Below are positions 44,924-54,144 of a stretch of 64,000 nucleotides of DNA, piece by piece; the first letter of the stretch is position 1; each line of letters opens with the position of its first letter. The notes beneath the pieces were generated by a model. The model saw nothing but the letters and a program-made list of their open reading frames with translations. It ran no database searches and was not told the origin of the DNA. Position numbers and translations under genes: made by a program. The DNA comes from Desulfosporosinus youngiae DSM 17734 (GTDB lineage Bacteria > Bacillota > Desulfitobacteriia > Desulfitobacteriales > Desulfitobacteriaceae), in assembly GCF_000244895.1 (NCBI RefSeq), contig NZ_CM001441.1, forward strand, positions 3,802,226-3,866,225, given 5' to 3'.

Positions 44924-45755
44924 ATTTCAATCCACGCTCCCATGTAGGGAGCGACTGAGTGTTGGAAGAAGAAATGCACCTGCGGCGCTATTTCAATCCA
45001 CGCTCCCATGTAGGGAGCGACCGTCTCATCCATTGCATTTGGTTCAAACTCAAGACATTTCAATCCACGCTCCCATGTAGGGAGCGACAATTTTATCGTC
45101 TTGATCCATGTCGACATCTAATATTTCAATCCACGCTCCCATGTAGGGAGCGACTTCGCATAACCGGGATTAATATCTACTATTGTTGATTTCAATCCAC
45201 GCTCCCATGTAGGGAGCGACAAGCAGCATTACTGAATAAATAACGGTAAACCAATTTCAATCCACGCTCCCATGTAGGGAGCGACGAGCGTCCAAGATCG
45301 CACGGTTTATTTGATGCAATTTCAATCCACGCTCCCATGTAGGGAGCGACCGACTCCACTTGCAATAGCACCAAATACTATTAATATTTCAATCCACGCT
45401 CCCATGTAGGGAGCGACAGATGATACTTGCCAGACATCACCATTCACGTTACCCATTTCAATCCACGCTCCCATGTAGGGAGCGACACAGCGTCTGGTGC
45501 CGGCATTGTTTCCCCCTCCAAATATTTCAATCCACGCTCCCATGTAGGGAGCGACCAAAGACAACGCGGTTGTCGATCCGATCACCGGCATTTCAATCCA
45601 CGCTCCCATGTAGGGAGCGACAATGGTTTGTATGTCTGCGATTGTATAAGACACGATATTTCAATCCACGCTCCCATGTAGGGAGCGACGCCATGACGTT
45701 GAGGATTGGTTGAACATGGTCGAATTTCAATCCACGCTCCCATGTAGGGAGCGAC
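44924..45755 (-). CRISPR. Type I-C CRISPR array 3 (13 repeats, 12 spacers)
   Basis: Repeats identical in sequence to those of array 2 start at 44924, 44990, 45057, 45123, 45189, 45254, 45319, 45386, 45455, 45524, 45590, 45658 and 45724. Spacers are 33-37 bp and, by eye, different from those of array 2. The leader is on the right next to cas2 of locus B. All 13 repeats look unmutated, including the distal one, which suggests recent growth or recent repair by conversion. Confidence 0.97.
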
Positions 45756-45923
45756 AGCAAAAATCAGGAAAAACTATCTCCTATAAAACAATTTTCGCCC
45801 ATCTTTTTCCATATTACACCAAAACCGACAGCCCTTCCCGCGCATTTCTATATATTTCAACAAATTTTCTTACATCTCGCGGTGCGAACCTCCCGGGGTT
45901 TTTATGTGTACTATAGGTTCGCA
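45756..45923 (-). promoter_or_regulatory. CRISPR leader B
   Basis: Nearly identical to leader A (34532-34699). It keeps the hairpin GTGCGAACCT (45882-45891) with AGGTTCGCAC (45915-45924) at the cas2 stop and the AGCAAAAATCAGGAAA motif at the first repeat. Confidence 0.8.
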
Positions 45924-46208
45924 CTAAATAATCAGCGTATCCTCAACATCAAAAGAAGCCTTGGCACCAATGTGCTCAACCTTATTCTTATAGTTATTCC
46001 CCAACAAATAAAACCTCAGGCTGTCCTTCTCCACATCAATGATCTTCTCCAGCTTATGCTGCACCTCACGGAATTTCGCCGCATCCAGCACACATTCAAA
46101 AACCGAATTCTGAACTCTCTGCCCATAGTTCACACATTGCTTGGCAACCTGACGCAAGCGCTTTCTCCCCGCTGCCGTTTGCGTATTGACATCATAGGTA
46201 ATCAGCAC
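45924..46208 (-). CDS. cas2: Cas2, type I-C (locus B, intact frame)
   Basis: The 94-residue Cas2 forms the central dimer of the Cas1-Cas2 integrase. The start region LITYDVNTQTAAGRKRL carries the conserved YDV of the first beta strand, and VQNSVFECVLD is the second family motif. Start is GTG at 46208. An ATG eight bases earlier is out of frame by one base, so the ancestral start (probably ATGAAAATTTTAGTG) may have lost an A; translation then relies on the GTG. It lies 16 bp after cas1. This is the only undamaged cas2 in the window. Confidence 0.9.
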   Translation of the reverse strand: MLITYDVNTQTAAGRKRLRQVAKQCVNYGQRVQNSVFECVLDAAKFREVQHKLEKIIDVEKDSLRFYLLGNNYKNKVEHIGAKASFDVEDTLII

Positions 46209-46224
46209 TAAAATTTCATTTCAC

Positions 46225-47169
46225 CTACTTCCACATAAAGGCCGGATATCCGTCCAGATCCCCCCGGATAAACCGGGCCAACAACATGGCCTGAGCATAG
46301 GGCACAAGTCCCCACTCCATTTTCTCCTGCAGAAAAGGATGCTTTATCTCCTCCTGTTTCCTGCTTTGCCATGCCTTGAGGACATTTCTTCTCGTATCGT
46401 CATCCATGATGACCGCTCCATTTTCCATCCTGGTAAATCCATCGGGACCGACTTCCCGCCTGTTAATCAGAGAAAGGACAAAACGATCCGCATAGACGGT
46501 CCGCAGCTCTTCCATGAGATCCAAAGCCAGGGAAATCCTCCCCGGTCTGTCCCGGTGTAAAAATCCCACATAGGGGTCCAGTCCAACAGTTTCCAGAGCC
46601 GCAGCAGCATCATGAGCCAATAAGGTATAAGCAAAAGAGAGCAAGGCATTGACATTGTCCAGGGGAGGACGTTTATTCCGGACCTTAAAATAAAAATCAT
46701 CCTTTTGCTGGAGAATCAAATCATCCAGCACTCTGAAATACTGGGCTGCTGCTTCCCCCTCCACGCCCCGCAGCTGCTCCAGATCCCGGGTGGCCCGCTC
46801 CACCACCCAGCGGGAGTTATATATCTTTCCCAGAATGAAGCTCTTGGCAATGCCGTGGCTAGACGTCTCATCGTCGGAAAGTCTGTACTGGGCCTTTCTT
46901 AAGGTGACATTCCCTCTGACTTCCCCCACTACCCTGCCCAGAAATTTTCCGCTGGATTTTGCAAAGCTCAATGCGATATTGCGTTTGGCACAGGCCCCCA
47001 TCAAGGCCGGGCTGGCCCCGGTATAACCAAAGGCGATGATGCCCTCTAGATTATGCAGAGGAACTCTCAAAGCCTCCACATCCTCTTTCAAAATCACAAT
47101 ATTTTCCCCGTCAAGGGATAAATAGGCATTGGGGGACGTCACATAAAGGGTATTCAGTAATTTTCTCAT
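46225..47169 (-). CDS. cas1: Cas1, type I-C (locus B) with 29-residue in-frame deletion
   Basis: The 314-residue copy is almost identical to Cas1 of locus A, but residues 130-158 of that protein (HGARLDVEK through SVENSKD) are missing. The join lies after residue 129 (near 46782), and the deleted 87 bp are bordered in copy A by the short repeat ATCC, a typical slippage deletion. The lost piece is a helix at the start of the catalytic alpha domain; the Glu and His metal ligands remain. Start MRKLLNTLY at 47169 matches copy A; a longer frame exists but reads into cas4. It may be folded badly or inactive. Confidence 0.88.
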   Translation of the reverse strand: MRKLLNTLYVTSPNAYLSLDGENIVILKEDVEALRVPLHNLEGIIAFGYTGASPALMGACAKRNIALSFAKSSGKFLGRVVGEVRGNVTLRKAQYRLSDDETSSHGIAKSFILGKIYNSRWVVERATRDLEQLRGVEGEAAAQYFRVLDDLILQQKDDFYFKVRNKRPPLDNVNALLSFAYTLLAHDAAAALETVGLDPYVGFLHRDRPGRISLALDLMEELRTVYADRFVLSLINRREVGPDGFTRMENGAVIMDDDTRRNVLKAWQSRKQEEIKHPFLQEKMEWGLVPYAQAMLLARFIRGDLDGYPAFMWK

Positions 47170-47869
47170 GAACCAACCTCGATCTCTGCTATGGTTTTTC
47201 TCATATAGTCCAGGGCCGATGAATTCTTGCATAGCTTCGGCAGGCAGAGCTCCTTAAGGGAGCAGGCCTTGCAGGCTTTGGTGGTTTTGACTTTAGGCGT
47301 GTATCGCTTGTCATAGAACTCATGCATTTCCCGGCAAATCCTGATGACTTCTTCCCGGATCTCCTCGTCCAAAGCGACTTTTGTTCTGCGTTTAGGCTCT
47401 CCATAGTACAGGAACCCCTCCGGGATGGTACACAAAAGCATCTCTTCCAGGCACATTGCCTGAGCACATAATTGCGGCACATCCGCGTTATCCTGTTTGG
47501 GTTTACCCCGTTTGTATTCCACAGGCACCGGCTGATAGGTTCCTTCCCGGCCATAGAGGGTAACGCCGTCCCGGGACTTGTGGAATTCCACTACATCACA
47601 GGCCCCGGTGATGCCCAGGGTCCGGGAGAAGACTCCCATCCTCCGGGAAATGATCAGAGCCCCCCCCGCTTTTCCTTAATGCCAGTATCGTGGGTTTTCT
47701 CATGGAGGATATTCCCCTCCACGGTACGCAGGTTTTCCTCCCACTGCTGTTCAATGTGGATTAAGGCCCACTGGCGTTTGCAAAAGACGAAGTGCTGGAT
47801 GCCAGATAAGAGCAGAAAATCTTCCTCTTGGTATTCTATTGTTAAAACCTCCAGACTCAATCCTTCCAA
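47166..47869 (-). pseudogene. cas4: cas4 (locus B), frameshifted at a run of eight G
   Basis: Two frames, 47654-47869 (residues to EKRGG) and 47166-47639 (from MGVFSRTL), together correspond to the intact Cas4 of locus A. The break is at a homopolymer of eight G on the coding strand (plus 47660-47667 C), where copy A has four. The change is equal to a shift of -1/+2. The cysteines for the Fe-S cluster are in separate frames, so no full Cas4 is made unless slippage restores the frame. The original ATG codon is also ATA here, and a start 9 codons earlier is used in the open frame. Confidence 0.85.
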
Positions 47870-47873
47870 GAAT

Positions 47874-50081
47874 TCAAATGATGATAGCTTCTCCTCTATA
47901 TTTCTTTAATTTCACGATACTGGCCATATAACCCAGAAAATCGTCATATTCGAGATTCCACCTGTATATATGGTCCATGATCACGGGCGTTCTCAGTTCA
48001 TCCAACTTATATTTGGCAATTTGAACCGAGACTTTCTGCAGTTCTTGCCAATCAACTTTTCCGTACTGCAAGCGTTTTGCTACAGCCAGATCAACCACGA
48101 CAAGACGGGTATCGCTGTCAATTACCTTGAAATTCCGTTCCACCTCACGAAAGTTTCGTAATTTCTCATCAGTGACCAAATTCTCATGCTTTTTGGATCG
48201 TCCATATAAGGCGATTTCATCAGCAAGGGATTGGGTGCTCAGTTCGGGAGCAATGGCTTTATCCTCTTCGAAATACCCTTTAAGAACAGTGGCAGAGTCC
48301 TTTAAGCCCGGATTAAACTTTAACAACCCGTCTTCCAAAATACAAAATGTCCACATCTCAGCATCATCAAGGAGTCCCTCTCGATTAACACGTCCTGAAG
48401 CTTGCAGCAGCGATACCAGTGATCCCAGCTCGCGGAATCCGTTTTTGAAAGACAGGTCTACGCCGGCTTCAATACACGACGTTGCAACCAGGGTCCAATT
48501 GGTGTCCTCTTTGTCAGCCAAGCGTTCCTTGACTCGTTTAAGTGTCCTTTCCCGATCGTCTGCAGTCAAAGCCGTAGACAAATGCTCCACACACTCCCGG
48601 CCAAAGTGTTCCGAAAAATAGTCCGCTAATACGGCGGCACTTTGAACCGTATTCAGGATAACTAGTCTCGGTCCCGGAAACTTACTGATCCACTTAGCAA
48701 GCTCCGCTGTGTTTTTAGGGGATAAATCATAATGATAAGAAATCCGATTGTTTTCATAAACCGCAAGGCGACTGCGCAGTTCGTCAGCGATGATTTCCGG
48801 TACAGAGTGAGAAATCTCGCTGGCTGCGATTTCCGGGATTGTCCAGAATCGATTCAGTGAGCCAGAGGCCAGAACCCAGTAGCAGCCCCATTCCGCAGCA
48901 TAAATATTGATCCACTTCCAGGCAATAGGCAGAAGTTTAGCCGGCAAGGCGGCATGGGATTCATCTACAAAAACGGCACTGCCGGGCAATTCATGCAAGC
49001 GGCGCAGAGTTGAGGTGGAATTCGCGGCCAGGGTTTCAAAAAAAGCAACGGCCGTTGTGACAATAATGGGTGCCCGCCAAAGGGCAGTCAGGTGTCTGGC
49101 CTCTTCGCTTTCAAAGTCCGCCCGGTGGTGCAGCTCCGCCACAACCTCTTCAGCCCTTTCCCCCGGCAAAACGAGGGTCTTCCGATAGGTATCGACCGAT
49201 TGTTTAATGATATTCGTAAAGGGCAGCACAACAAAGATGCGCCTCAGCCCACGTTTTTCCGCCTGAGCCAGCAAATGAGCCATAACCGCTGTTGTCTTTC
49301 CCGATCCCACCGGGCTGTCACAGGAGGTTATGCCGGCGTTAATGCCGGCATCCCGGCAAGCAAAATACATCTCATTGCGCAGAGCGTTCCGATCATCGTC
49401 AGTTCCTTTCTTCTTTAGCTCTGCAATATGCCGGTCTAATTGGGCAAGCCGTTCGGCGGCACACAATTGAACCGGAGTCATTTCAGCCGGATACTTCCGG
49501 TAATGAATCGCCGTATCGGTGTGGTCCCCATCGACGAGGCAGGATAAAAGCATCCGCAGGAAAACCGATTGATCTCCTTTGATATCTTCCTCACCATATT
49601 CAAAATGACTATCAATAAGACTATTGTGGATGGCTTCAAGTTCCGGCAGCTCTTTGTCCACCTCTGAGGCAATGGAGCTGTCCCGAAAAACCGCATCTCC
49701 TCTATCCATCTCAACCGTAAAATCGGGAAAGCCCATGTGGTGAGCCTGGATGACAGCGGCAGAGAGCGCAGAAAGGTGTTCGCCTTTCAAAAAATAGGCC
49801 GCTCCCGCATCAACGTGATTGCGTGGAAGGGATTTATCTGATTTTTTCGATTTATCTGGCTTTTTTCCGGAAAGCACATCCTGATTTTCTTGGTTCAGCT
49901 TGCCCAGATCGTGAAAGGTGGAAGCTTTTTCTGTGATCTGTGACAGCAGTGTTTTGTCACAATTTGCATAGCGGCTGATATCCTGCACATATTCCTGTAC
50001 AAGGGTCTTTACACCACGAATATGCATCGGGTACTCCTGCTCGGGAATATCGTCTTTTTTACTGTGCGCGTAATAAATCAT
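47874..50081 (-). CDS. cas3: Cas3 helicase-nuclease, divergent I-C-like, locus B
   Basis: The 735-residue Cas3 has an HD nuclease domain (FHDLGKLNQENQ, His57/Asp58, with NHVDAGAAYFL near 92) and an SF2 helicase with Walker A VGSGKTT near 265, DESHAALP box near 372, ATSCIEAGVDLSF near 545 and motif VI QASGRVNREG near 573. Sequence is far from the Cas3 of locus A, and the gene position differs too: here it follows cas7 and directly precedes cas4. Overlap with cas7 is 4 bp. Confidence 0.93.
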   Translation of the reverse strand: MIYYAHSKKDDIPEQEYPMHIRGVKTLVQEYVQDISRYANCDKTLLSQITEKASTFHDLGKLNQENQDVLSGKKPDKSKKSDKSLPRNHVDAGAAYFLKGEHLSALSAAVIQAHHMGFPDFTVEMDRGDAVFRDSSIASEVDKELPELEAIHNSLIDSHFEYGEEDIKGDQSVFLRMLLSCLVDGDHTDTAIHYRKYPAEMTPVQLCAAERLAQLDRHIAELKKKGTDDDRNALRNEMYFACRDAGINAGITSCDSPVGSGKTTAVMAHLLAQAEKRGLRRIFVVLPFTNIIKQSVDTYRKTLVLPGERAEEVVAELHHRADFESEEARHLTALWRAPIIVTTAVAFFETLAANSTSTLRRLHELPGSAVFVDESHAALPAKLLPIAWKWINIYAAEWGCYWVLASGSLNRFWTIPEIAASEISHSVPEIIADELRSRLAVYENNRISYHYDLSPKNTAELAKWISKFPGPRLVILNTVQSAAVLADYFSEHFGRECVEHLSTALTADDRERTLKRVKERLADKEDTNWTLVATSCIEAGVDLSFKNGFRELGSLVSLLQASGRVNREGLLDDAEMWTFCILEDGLLKFNPGLKDSATVLKGYFEEDKAIAPELSTQSLADEIALYGRSKKHENLVTDEKLRNFREVERNFKVIDSDTRLVVVDLAVAKRLQYGKVDWQELQKVSVQIAKYKLDELRTPVIMDHIYRWNLEYDDFLGYMASIVKLKKYRGEAIII

Positions 50082-50962
50082 ACCAGCATCAAGTCGCTTA
50101 CGGAACTCACCTTAGCCTGCAATTCCTCCGGCAGAGCGGCCCTATCTTCATAGTCGTTCCAGCGGGTCGATGCAATAGTCCCATCGCCAATCCGCTTTGG
50201 TGTAAGCGCTTCCAAAAGAAGATAATCCGGACAACTGCCCAAGGCATTCAGATGCTCAATATACCAGGCATGACGAATGCGCACATCGGTGCGAATGGCG
50301 GAACGGTTCAAATCATACGCTCTGGGAATTAACAGCTTAAGTAAGTCAATATCTTCCTTCGTGCAACCGGTCTTGCCTGCATAATTGGGATTCACAAAAA
50401 ACGGCATACAATACACGCCATGTTCCACAATCCGGAAGGCCAACGGAGCCATTCCGCCTTGTTTATCCTCCTGTACTCCGGCTTTTTTGGTGTTCGTGTG
50501 GCGTATTACATTGACCGGTGAAATGGATACCCCCACACCGAATTGAACAACACCCGTTTTAATAAATCCCTTATTGGCTCCTTTTTCTAAAAAGGTATTG
50601 CCAAAGACCCGGGCATCCCAATATTTTTGCACAAAGGTACTTTCTAAAAATTCCTTCTGATCAAAGTTTTTGACGTCCTTGGACATCTCCCCTGTGATAG
50701 ACTTCAAGTCGCGGTCGCGGGACTCCAATATGCTGTATCTCTCTGAATTGCTCACATAAATCTGAGGAAGGCTCTGGAAAAATAAACTGTCGTGGTCATC
50801 CACTAAATCACGAAGCTTGCGTTTGAAAGAAACCGGTGAAATTTCCCCCAGGCCATTGGGACGCTGGCGGGGATCACTCTCTCTGTCCGGGTCCCCATTC
50901 GCATTTGAATTGACCACTTCAATCACCAAAAGCCCGGTTGCCCGCTTAATCTCACTGTTCAT
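50078..50962 (-). CDS. cas7: Cas7, Csd2/Csh2 family, locus B
   Basis: A 294-residue backbone subunit with the Csd2/Csh2 start region GLLVIEVVNSNANGDPDRES (about 9-28), then ISPVSFKRKLRDLV and VQFGVGVSISPVNVIRHT near 165-180. I set the start at the ATG at 50962, which has GGAGG 8 bases upstream and an 11-bp overlap with cas8. A longer frame exists without a good site. It is clearly distinct from Cas7 of locus A, so locus B builds a separate Cascade. Confidence 0.92.
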   Translation of the reverse strand: MNSEIKRATGLLVIEVVNSNANGDPDRESDPRQRPNGLGEISPVSFKRKLRDLVDDHDSLFFQSLPQIYVSNSERYSILESRDRDLKSITGEMSKDVKNFDQKEFLESTFVQKYWDARVFGNTFLEKGANKGFIKTGVVQFGVGVSISPVNVIRHTNTKKAGVQEDKQGGMAPLAFRIVEHGVYCMPFFVNPNYAGKTGCTKEDIDLLKLLIPRAYDLNRSAIRTDVRIRHAWYIEHLNALGSCPDYLLLEALTPKRIGDGTIASTRWNDYEDRAALPEELQAKVSSVSDLMLV

Positions 50963-53087
50963 CGTCAGTTCCTCCTTCATTATTATCCTGATCGTTATCA
51001 GCACCGCTTGCTGTTACTGAAGGCTCTCTTTTAGGAAAGGATGCCAGATAGCCGATAAACAGCTGTGCCTTTTCTATATCCGTGAATCGTGTTGAGCCCG
51101 TCACTGTCACTTTCAGTTTGTTAGCCGCATTTTCATACAAATTGAGATACCAGCGTGCTCTCCAACTCTCTTCATTTTTTGTGGAAATATTTTTGAAACG
51201 GTATTGTTTGGCCCAGGTTATATAGGGATTCATGCGAAGAGATAATTGAGCCATCGCCTGATAGGGCGTTTCACCGGCTGTTGTAAACAGGGCACTGCCC
51301 GCCAGCTGTGGTGGGACATCCCCGCTTCGCACAACTTTACAGTACAAGGTATGCAGTTCGTCGGATATTTTCAGGAGCTGTCCGACCAAATAAGCCATGT
51401 TTTCCATGTAGTTCTCCTTTCGATCACCCCGTTTATAAAGCAGCAGCCCAAGGAAAGACAACAACGGAACCGTTTCATTTTTTAATCTTTCTAAGGCCTT
51501 CTCCTCTTTCTTGTCCTTGCATTTTGAACCTCCGTGCATCCAGTTGCCCATATAGCTTATCAACCCGGATGAATGATTAAGTACGGTATGCAGGTAATTG
51601 TCGATCATACTTTCCTGCATAAGGTCGAGCAGCAATTCCATCCCCTGATAATATTTCATTCGCTCAACGTCAGTCTTGCCCTGGGCCAATTCCCCGTTTT
51701 GCTTCCAGACATTGTTGACGATGCGGGCCACCTGCAGGGGAAAAGGGGTTTTGCGCTCACCTAACTCTGTTTCAGGCGTATTCCAACAACCGGCTCTCCA
51801 ATCTTCCGCCGCTTTGATGAGCTGATCCGGTGAGCAATTGCGGGTAAATACCACCTTAGAGCGGGCTTTGTCTAATTTGCGGATTGTGAAAATCTGAATA
51901 AACTCCGGCTTATCCTTGACTGGAAGACCCTTTAGAGTCCGGATAAAGTCTTGAGCAATGTTTTCAAACCGTGCTTCCGCCTGTATGGAACGTTCCGCTT
52001 GACTGACGCCGAAAATTGAAACAAATTTTGGCTGAATCTCCGACAGCTTGGAAGGGTAAGCAAATACAATTTCGTTCTTATCGATTTTCCGCCATGTGAC
52101 ACCCTCCCGCTCCAGGCCGGCAACCCATTCCAGTGATTTTTTGACAAGTGAACGATTTTCCAAAGCAATAGGGTAGGAACCATCATCGATCTGTTCATAA
52201 CGATACTGGCAGGGTTGCCCGTTAAACATCGAACGCAAAGTTACCTCAAATCCACTGAGTTTCACGCTTGGCATCGGTTCATTGGGATTAACAAAAGGAA
52301 TTCCAAAGGCGTCATTCCCAGCACCTTCAGGCTCTTTCGAGGCATTCAACAAGCTGGATGCCAATAGCCTATCGTTGATCCACTCGGTGGTGTGCCGGCT
52401 TGTTACGGGATACCCATACTGTCGCCAGTCAAACAAATCTAAAACAACGGAAATTGATACCCCAGTGTCGTCGTGATGATTTTTTTTAGGGTCGCCTTTA
52501 TGGAATAGCACGGCAAGCAGAATACCGAGGTCCTCTTGTTTTTGAAGCTTAGTAAAAATGCACTTTTCCAATGCGGATTTGAAGCTCTTGTCCGACCCGT
52601 TTTTGAAACCGGACGCTAAACGGATTAATTCTGAAAGGAGGGTTCCTTCAGGTTGTTCCTGATTTCCAATTAAGTCCGAAAGGGTCTGGGAAATACTATG
52701 TAAGCTTCTCTCGATTTTTTTGACAATACTTTCTTTCCAATTGTCATCGACACACCATAATTTAATTTTTTCAAAATCAGGGGGGATAGTACCTTTTTCA
52801 ATCTGCTCCAGCTCGGAAATCTGATTTTCATTGGTGATGCGGTATAGGGGAACGATATTGAAAGCGGGAAATGTTCCTTGATTGTTCCCGTATTTTCTCA
52901 GCGACTGGGCAAGCTCTGCGCTTATGCTCTCAAGTCCACGAATCGAGCCGTCCTGGGCAAGCCATATCCGTATACAGGGGGCTTTGGCAGTAACCTTGGG
53001 TAAGGGTTTATATTCTCTATGCCACTCCTTGGTGCTAATCCCTTTATTTTTTAAAGCAGTGGATAAACTATACAATTCATTGAGCAT
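50952..53087 (-). CDS. cas8c: Cas8-type large subunit (Csd1-like, divergent), locus B
   Basis: A roughly 711-residue protein in the large-subunit position. Csd1-like traits are the start MLNELYSLSTALKNKG, DWRQYGYPVTSRHTTEWIND near 240, KKSLEWVAGLEREGVTWRKID near 335, and a helical C terminus with MAYLVGQLLKISDELH near 575. It ends in an acidic, low-complexity tail (DNDQDNNEGGTDDEQ). I choose the ATG at 53087 because AAAGGGG precedes it and it overlaps cas5 by 11 bp. Family assignment rests on position plus weak motifs, so it is less certain than for locus A. Confidence 0.82.
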   Translation of the reverse strand: MLNELYSLSTALKNKGISTKEWHREYKPLPKVTAKAPCIRIWLAQDGSIRGLESISAELAQSLRKYGNNQGTFPAFNIVPLYRITNENQISELEQIEKGTIPPDFEKIKLWCVDDNWKESIVKKIERSLHSISQTLSDLIGNQEQPEGTLLSELIRLASGFKNGSDKSFKSALEKCIFTKLQKQEDLGILLAVLFHKGDPKKNHHDDTGVSISVVLDLFDWRQYGYPVTSRHTTEWINDRLLASSLLNASKEPEGAGNDAFGIPFVNPNEPMPSVKLSGFEVTLRSMFNGQPCQYRYEQIDDGSYPIALENRSLVKKSLEWVAGLEREGVTWRKIDKNEIVFAYPSKLSEIQPKFVSIFGVSQAERSIQAEARFENIAQDFIRTLKGLPVKDKPEFIQIFTIRKLDKARSKVVFTRNCSPDQLIKAAEDWRAGCWNTPETELGERKTPFPLQVARIVNNVWKQNGELAQGKTDVERMKYYQGMELLLDLMQESMIDNYLHTVLNHSSGLISYMGNWMHGGSKCKDKKEEKALERLKNETVPLLSFLGLLLYKRGDRKENYMENMAYLVGQLLKISDELHTLYCKVVRSGDVPPQLAGSALFTTAGETPYQAMAQLSLRMNPYITWAKQYRFKNISTKNEESWRARWYLNLYENAANKLKVTVTGSTRFTDIEKAQLFIGYLASFPKREPSVTASGADNDQDNNEGGTDDEQ

Positions 53088-53757
53088 AGGTTTTACCCCT
53101 TTGCGGATACTCCAACACGCCGTTTTGAATGACAAGGTCATTGTCGTATACATAGGAAACCGGAGAGGCATATCCTTTGGCAAAAACCTGTCTCAGCATA
53201 GAGGGTATGATTACGGAGCTCGTACCAGACAGCACCTGTGTCGTGTCCCGAAATTCACCAAAATAGGAAGGGGTAAATTCTTTCCACCCCAAGGTCGGAA
53301 GGGAATAGCACTGACCTCGTTTCAGTCTTCTTTCAAAAATACTTTGATAAGCATGGCCGGGTGAGGTCGTTCTTTTATCCCATTGCACCGCCCTTTCCGG
53401 CAACCTGCCTTTTTCTTTGGCGGGAACAACTTCTGCGTACAGTCTATAACAAACATCAATTAACACAGTGGCATACAACTGATAATTATTTCCCTCTTTA
53501 ATCGATTTGGGATTTCGCAGAGGTCCTCCATAGTTAGTGCAATAAGAATGGTATTGTATGGGCGCACACAACTCCACTTTTGTGGGAATTATTTCTACGC
53601 CAGGCCCCCATAAGACGGATTCAAAAATAGCCTTAACTGCAGAATAGGTGGGGGCCGGATAGCTGACCGGACAGTCGCCGCTGTCCGGTCTTGTCCACAT
53701 GGCGGTGTTGCCGGCTATCTCCATGGCAACTGGATACGACAATTGAACCATGAACAT
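53077..53757 (-). CDS. cas5c: Cas5, I-C-like, locus B
   Basis: The 226-residue RAMP protein is first in the operon. It has the Cas5 pattern SYPAPTYSAVKAIFESVLW (about 33-51) and RRLKRGQCYSLPTLGWKEFTP near 150, comparable with the processing Cas5 of I-C. It should cleave the same repeats as locus A Cas5, since array repeats are identical, although the two proteins are very different in sequence. The operon order here is cas5-cas8-cas7-cas3-cas4-cas1-cas2. Confidence 0.9.
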   Translation of the reverse strand: MFMVQLSYPVAMEIAGNTAMWTRPDSGDCPVSYPAPTYSAVKAIFESVLWGPGVEIIPTKVELCAPIQYHSYCTNYGGPLRNPKSIKEGNNYQLYATVLIDVCYRLYAEVVPAKEKGRLPERAVQWDKRTTSPGHAYQSIFERRLKRGQCYSLPTLGWKEFTPSYFGEFRDTTQVLSGTSSVIIPSMLRQVFAKGYASPVSYVYDNDLVIQNGVLEYPQRGKTYAQ

Positions 53758-53792
53758 CCTCCTCTCTGATCAAATTATGCTTGTCTTCCTAA

Positions 53793-53892
53793 ATTATAGC
53801 TTTCCTATTACCATATTTTGTGTCGTATTTTGTTGTTATTAGGATTGATAAATAAAAAGAATGTCTTAACCCGATTTTGGGAAAGACATTCT
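53793..53892 (-). promoter_or_regulatory. Locus B cas promoter and upstream terminator
   Basis: TATAAT (minus, 53798-53793) sits in a block of about 110 bp that is homologous to 43009-43111 before locus A. A terminator hairpin AGAATGTCTT / AAGACATTCT with TTTTTATTT lies at 53862-53892. So both effector operons, though unrelated in gene order, start behind the same promoter-terminator block. Confidence 0.6.
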
Positions 53893-53914
53893 TATTGCAC
53901 AAATAGACGTATAT

Positions 53915-53946
53915 ATTTCAATCCACGCTCCTATGTAGAGAACGAC
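53915..53946 (-). CRISPR. Orphan degenerate CRISPR repeat
   Basis: A single 32-bp repeat with three changes in the second half (CCTATGTAGAGAACGAC). It is probably the distal end of array 4, now separated from it by about 1.5 kb of inserted sequence. Confidence 0.7.
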
Positions 53947-54005
53947 ATCTTTACAATACCATAAATGTTAAAATATGTGAACATTTTATTGCCTTTATTA
54001 TATTG

Positions 54006-54063
54006 GTTTTATATAAGTCTACATGTAAAATAAAGTTTTATATAAGTCTAAATGTAAAGTAAA
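54006..54063. repeat. Two tandem 29-bp AT-rich repeats
   Basis: GTTTTATATAAGTCTA begins each unit (54006-54034 and 54035-54063), which differ at about two positions. This may be a regulatory iteron-like site near the inserted small genes. Confidence 0.6.
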
Positions 54064-54144
54064 ATCTTTTAAGAATAAAGCCTTCACCTTTGCATATCCT
54101 CTAGTAGAGTTCAGAATTTCTCAGACAGGAGAGGAGGCTATATC

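Noticed and set aside
46225-47232. Longer start for Cas1 of locus B (21 extra residues)
   Set aside because: The extra part reads the cas4 3' end in another frame, and copy A starts at MRKLLNTLY.
47874-53757. Locus B as a type I-B or I-G system
   Set aside because: No Cas6, no Csb-type proteins, and Cas5/Cas7 patterns plus the 32-bp repeat fit a divergent I-C better.
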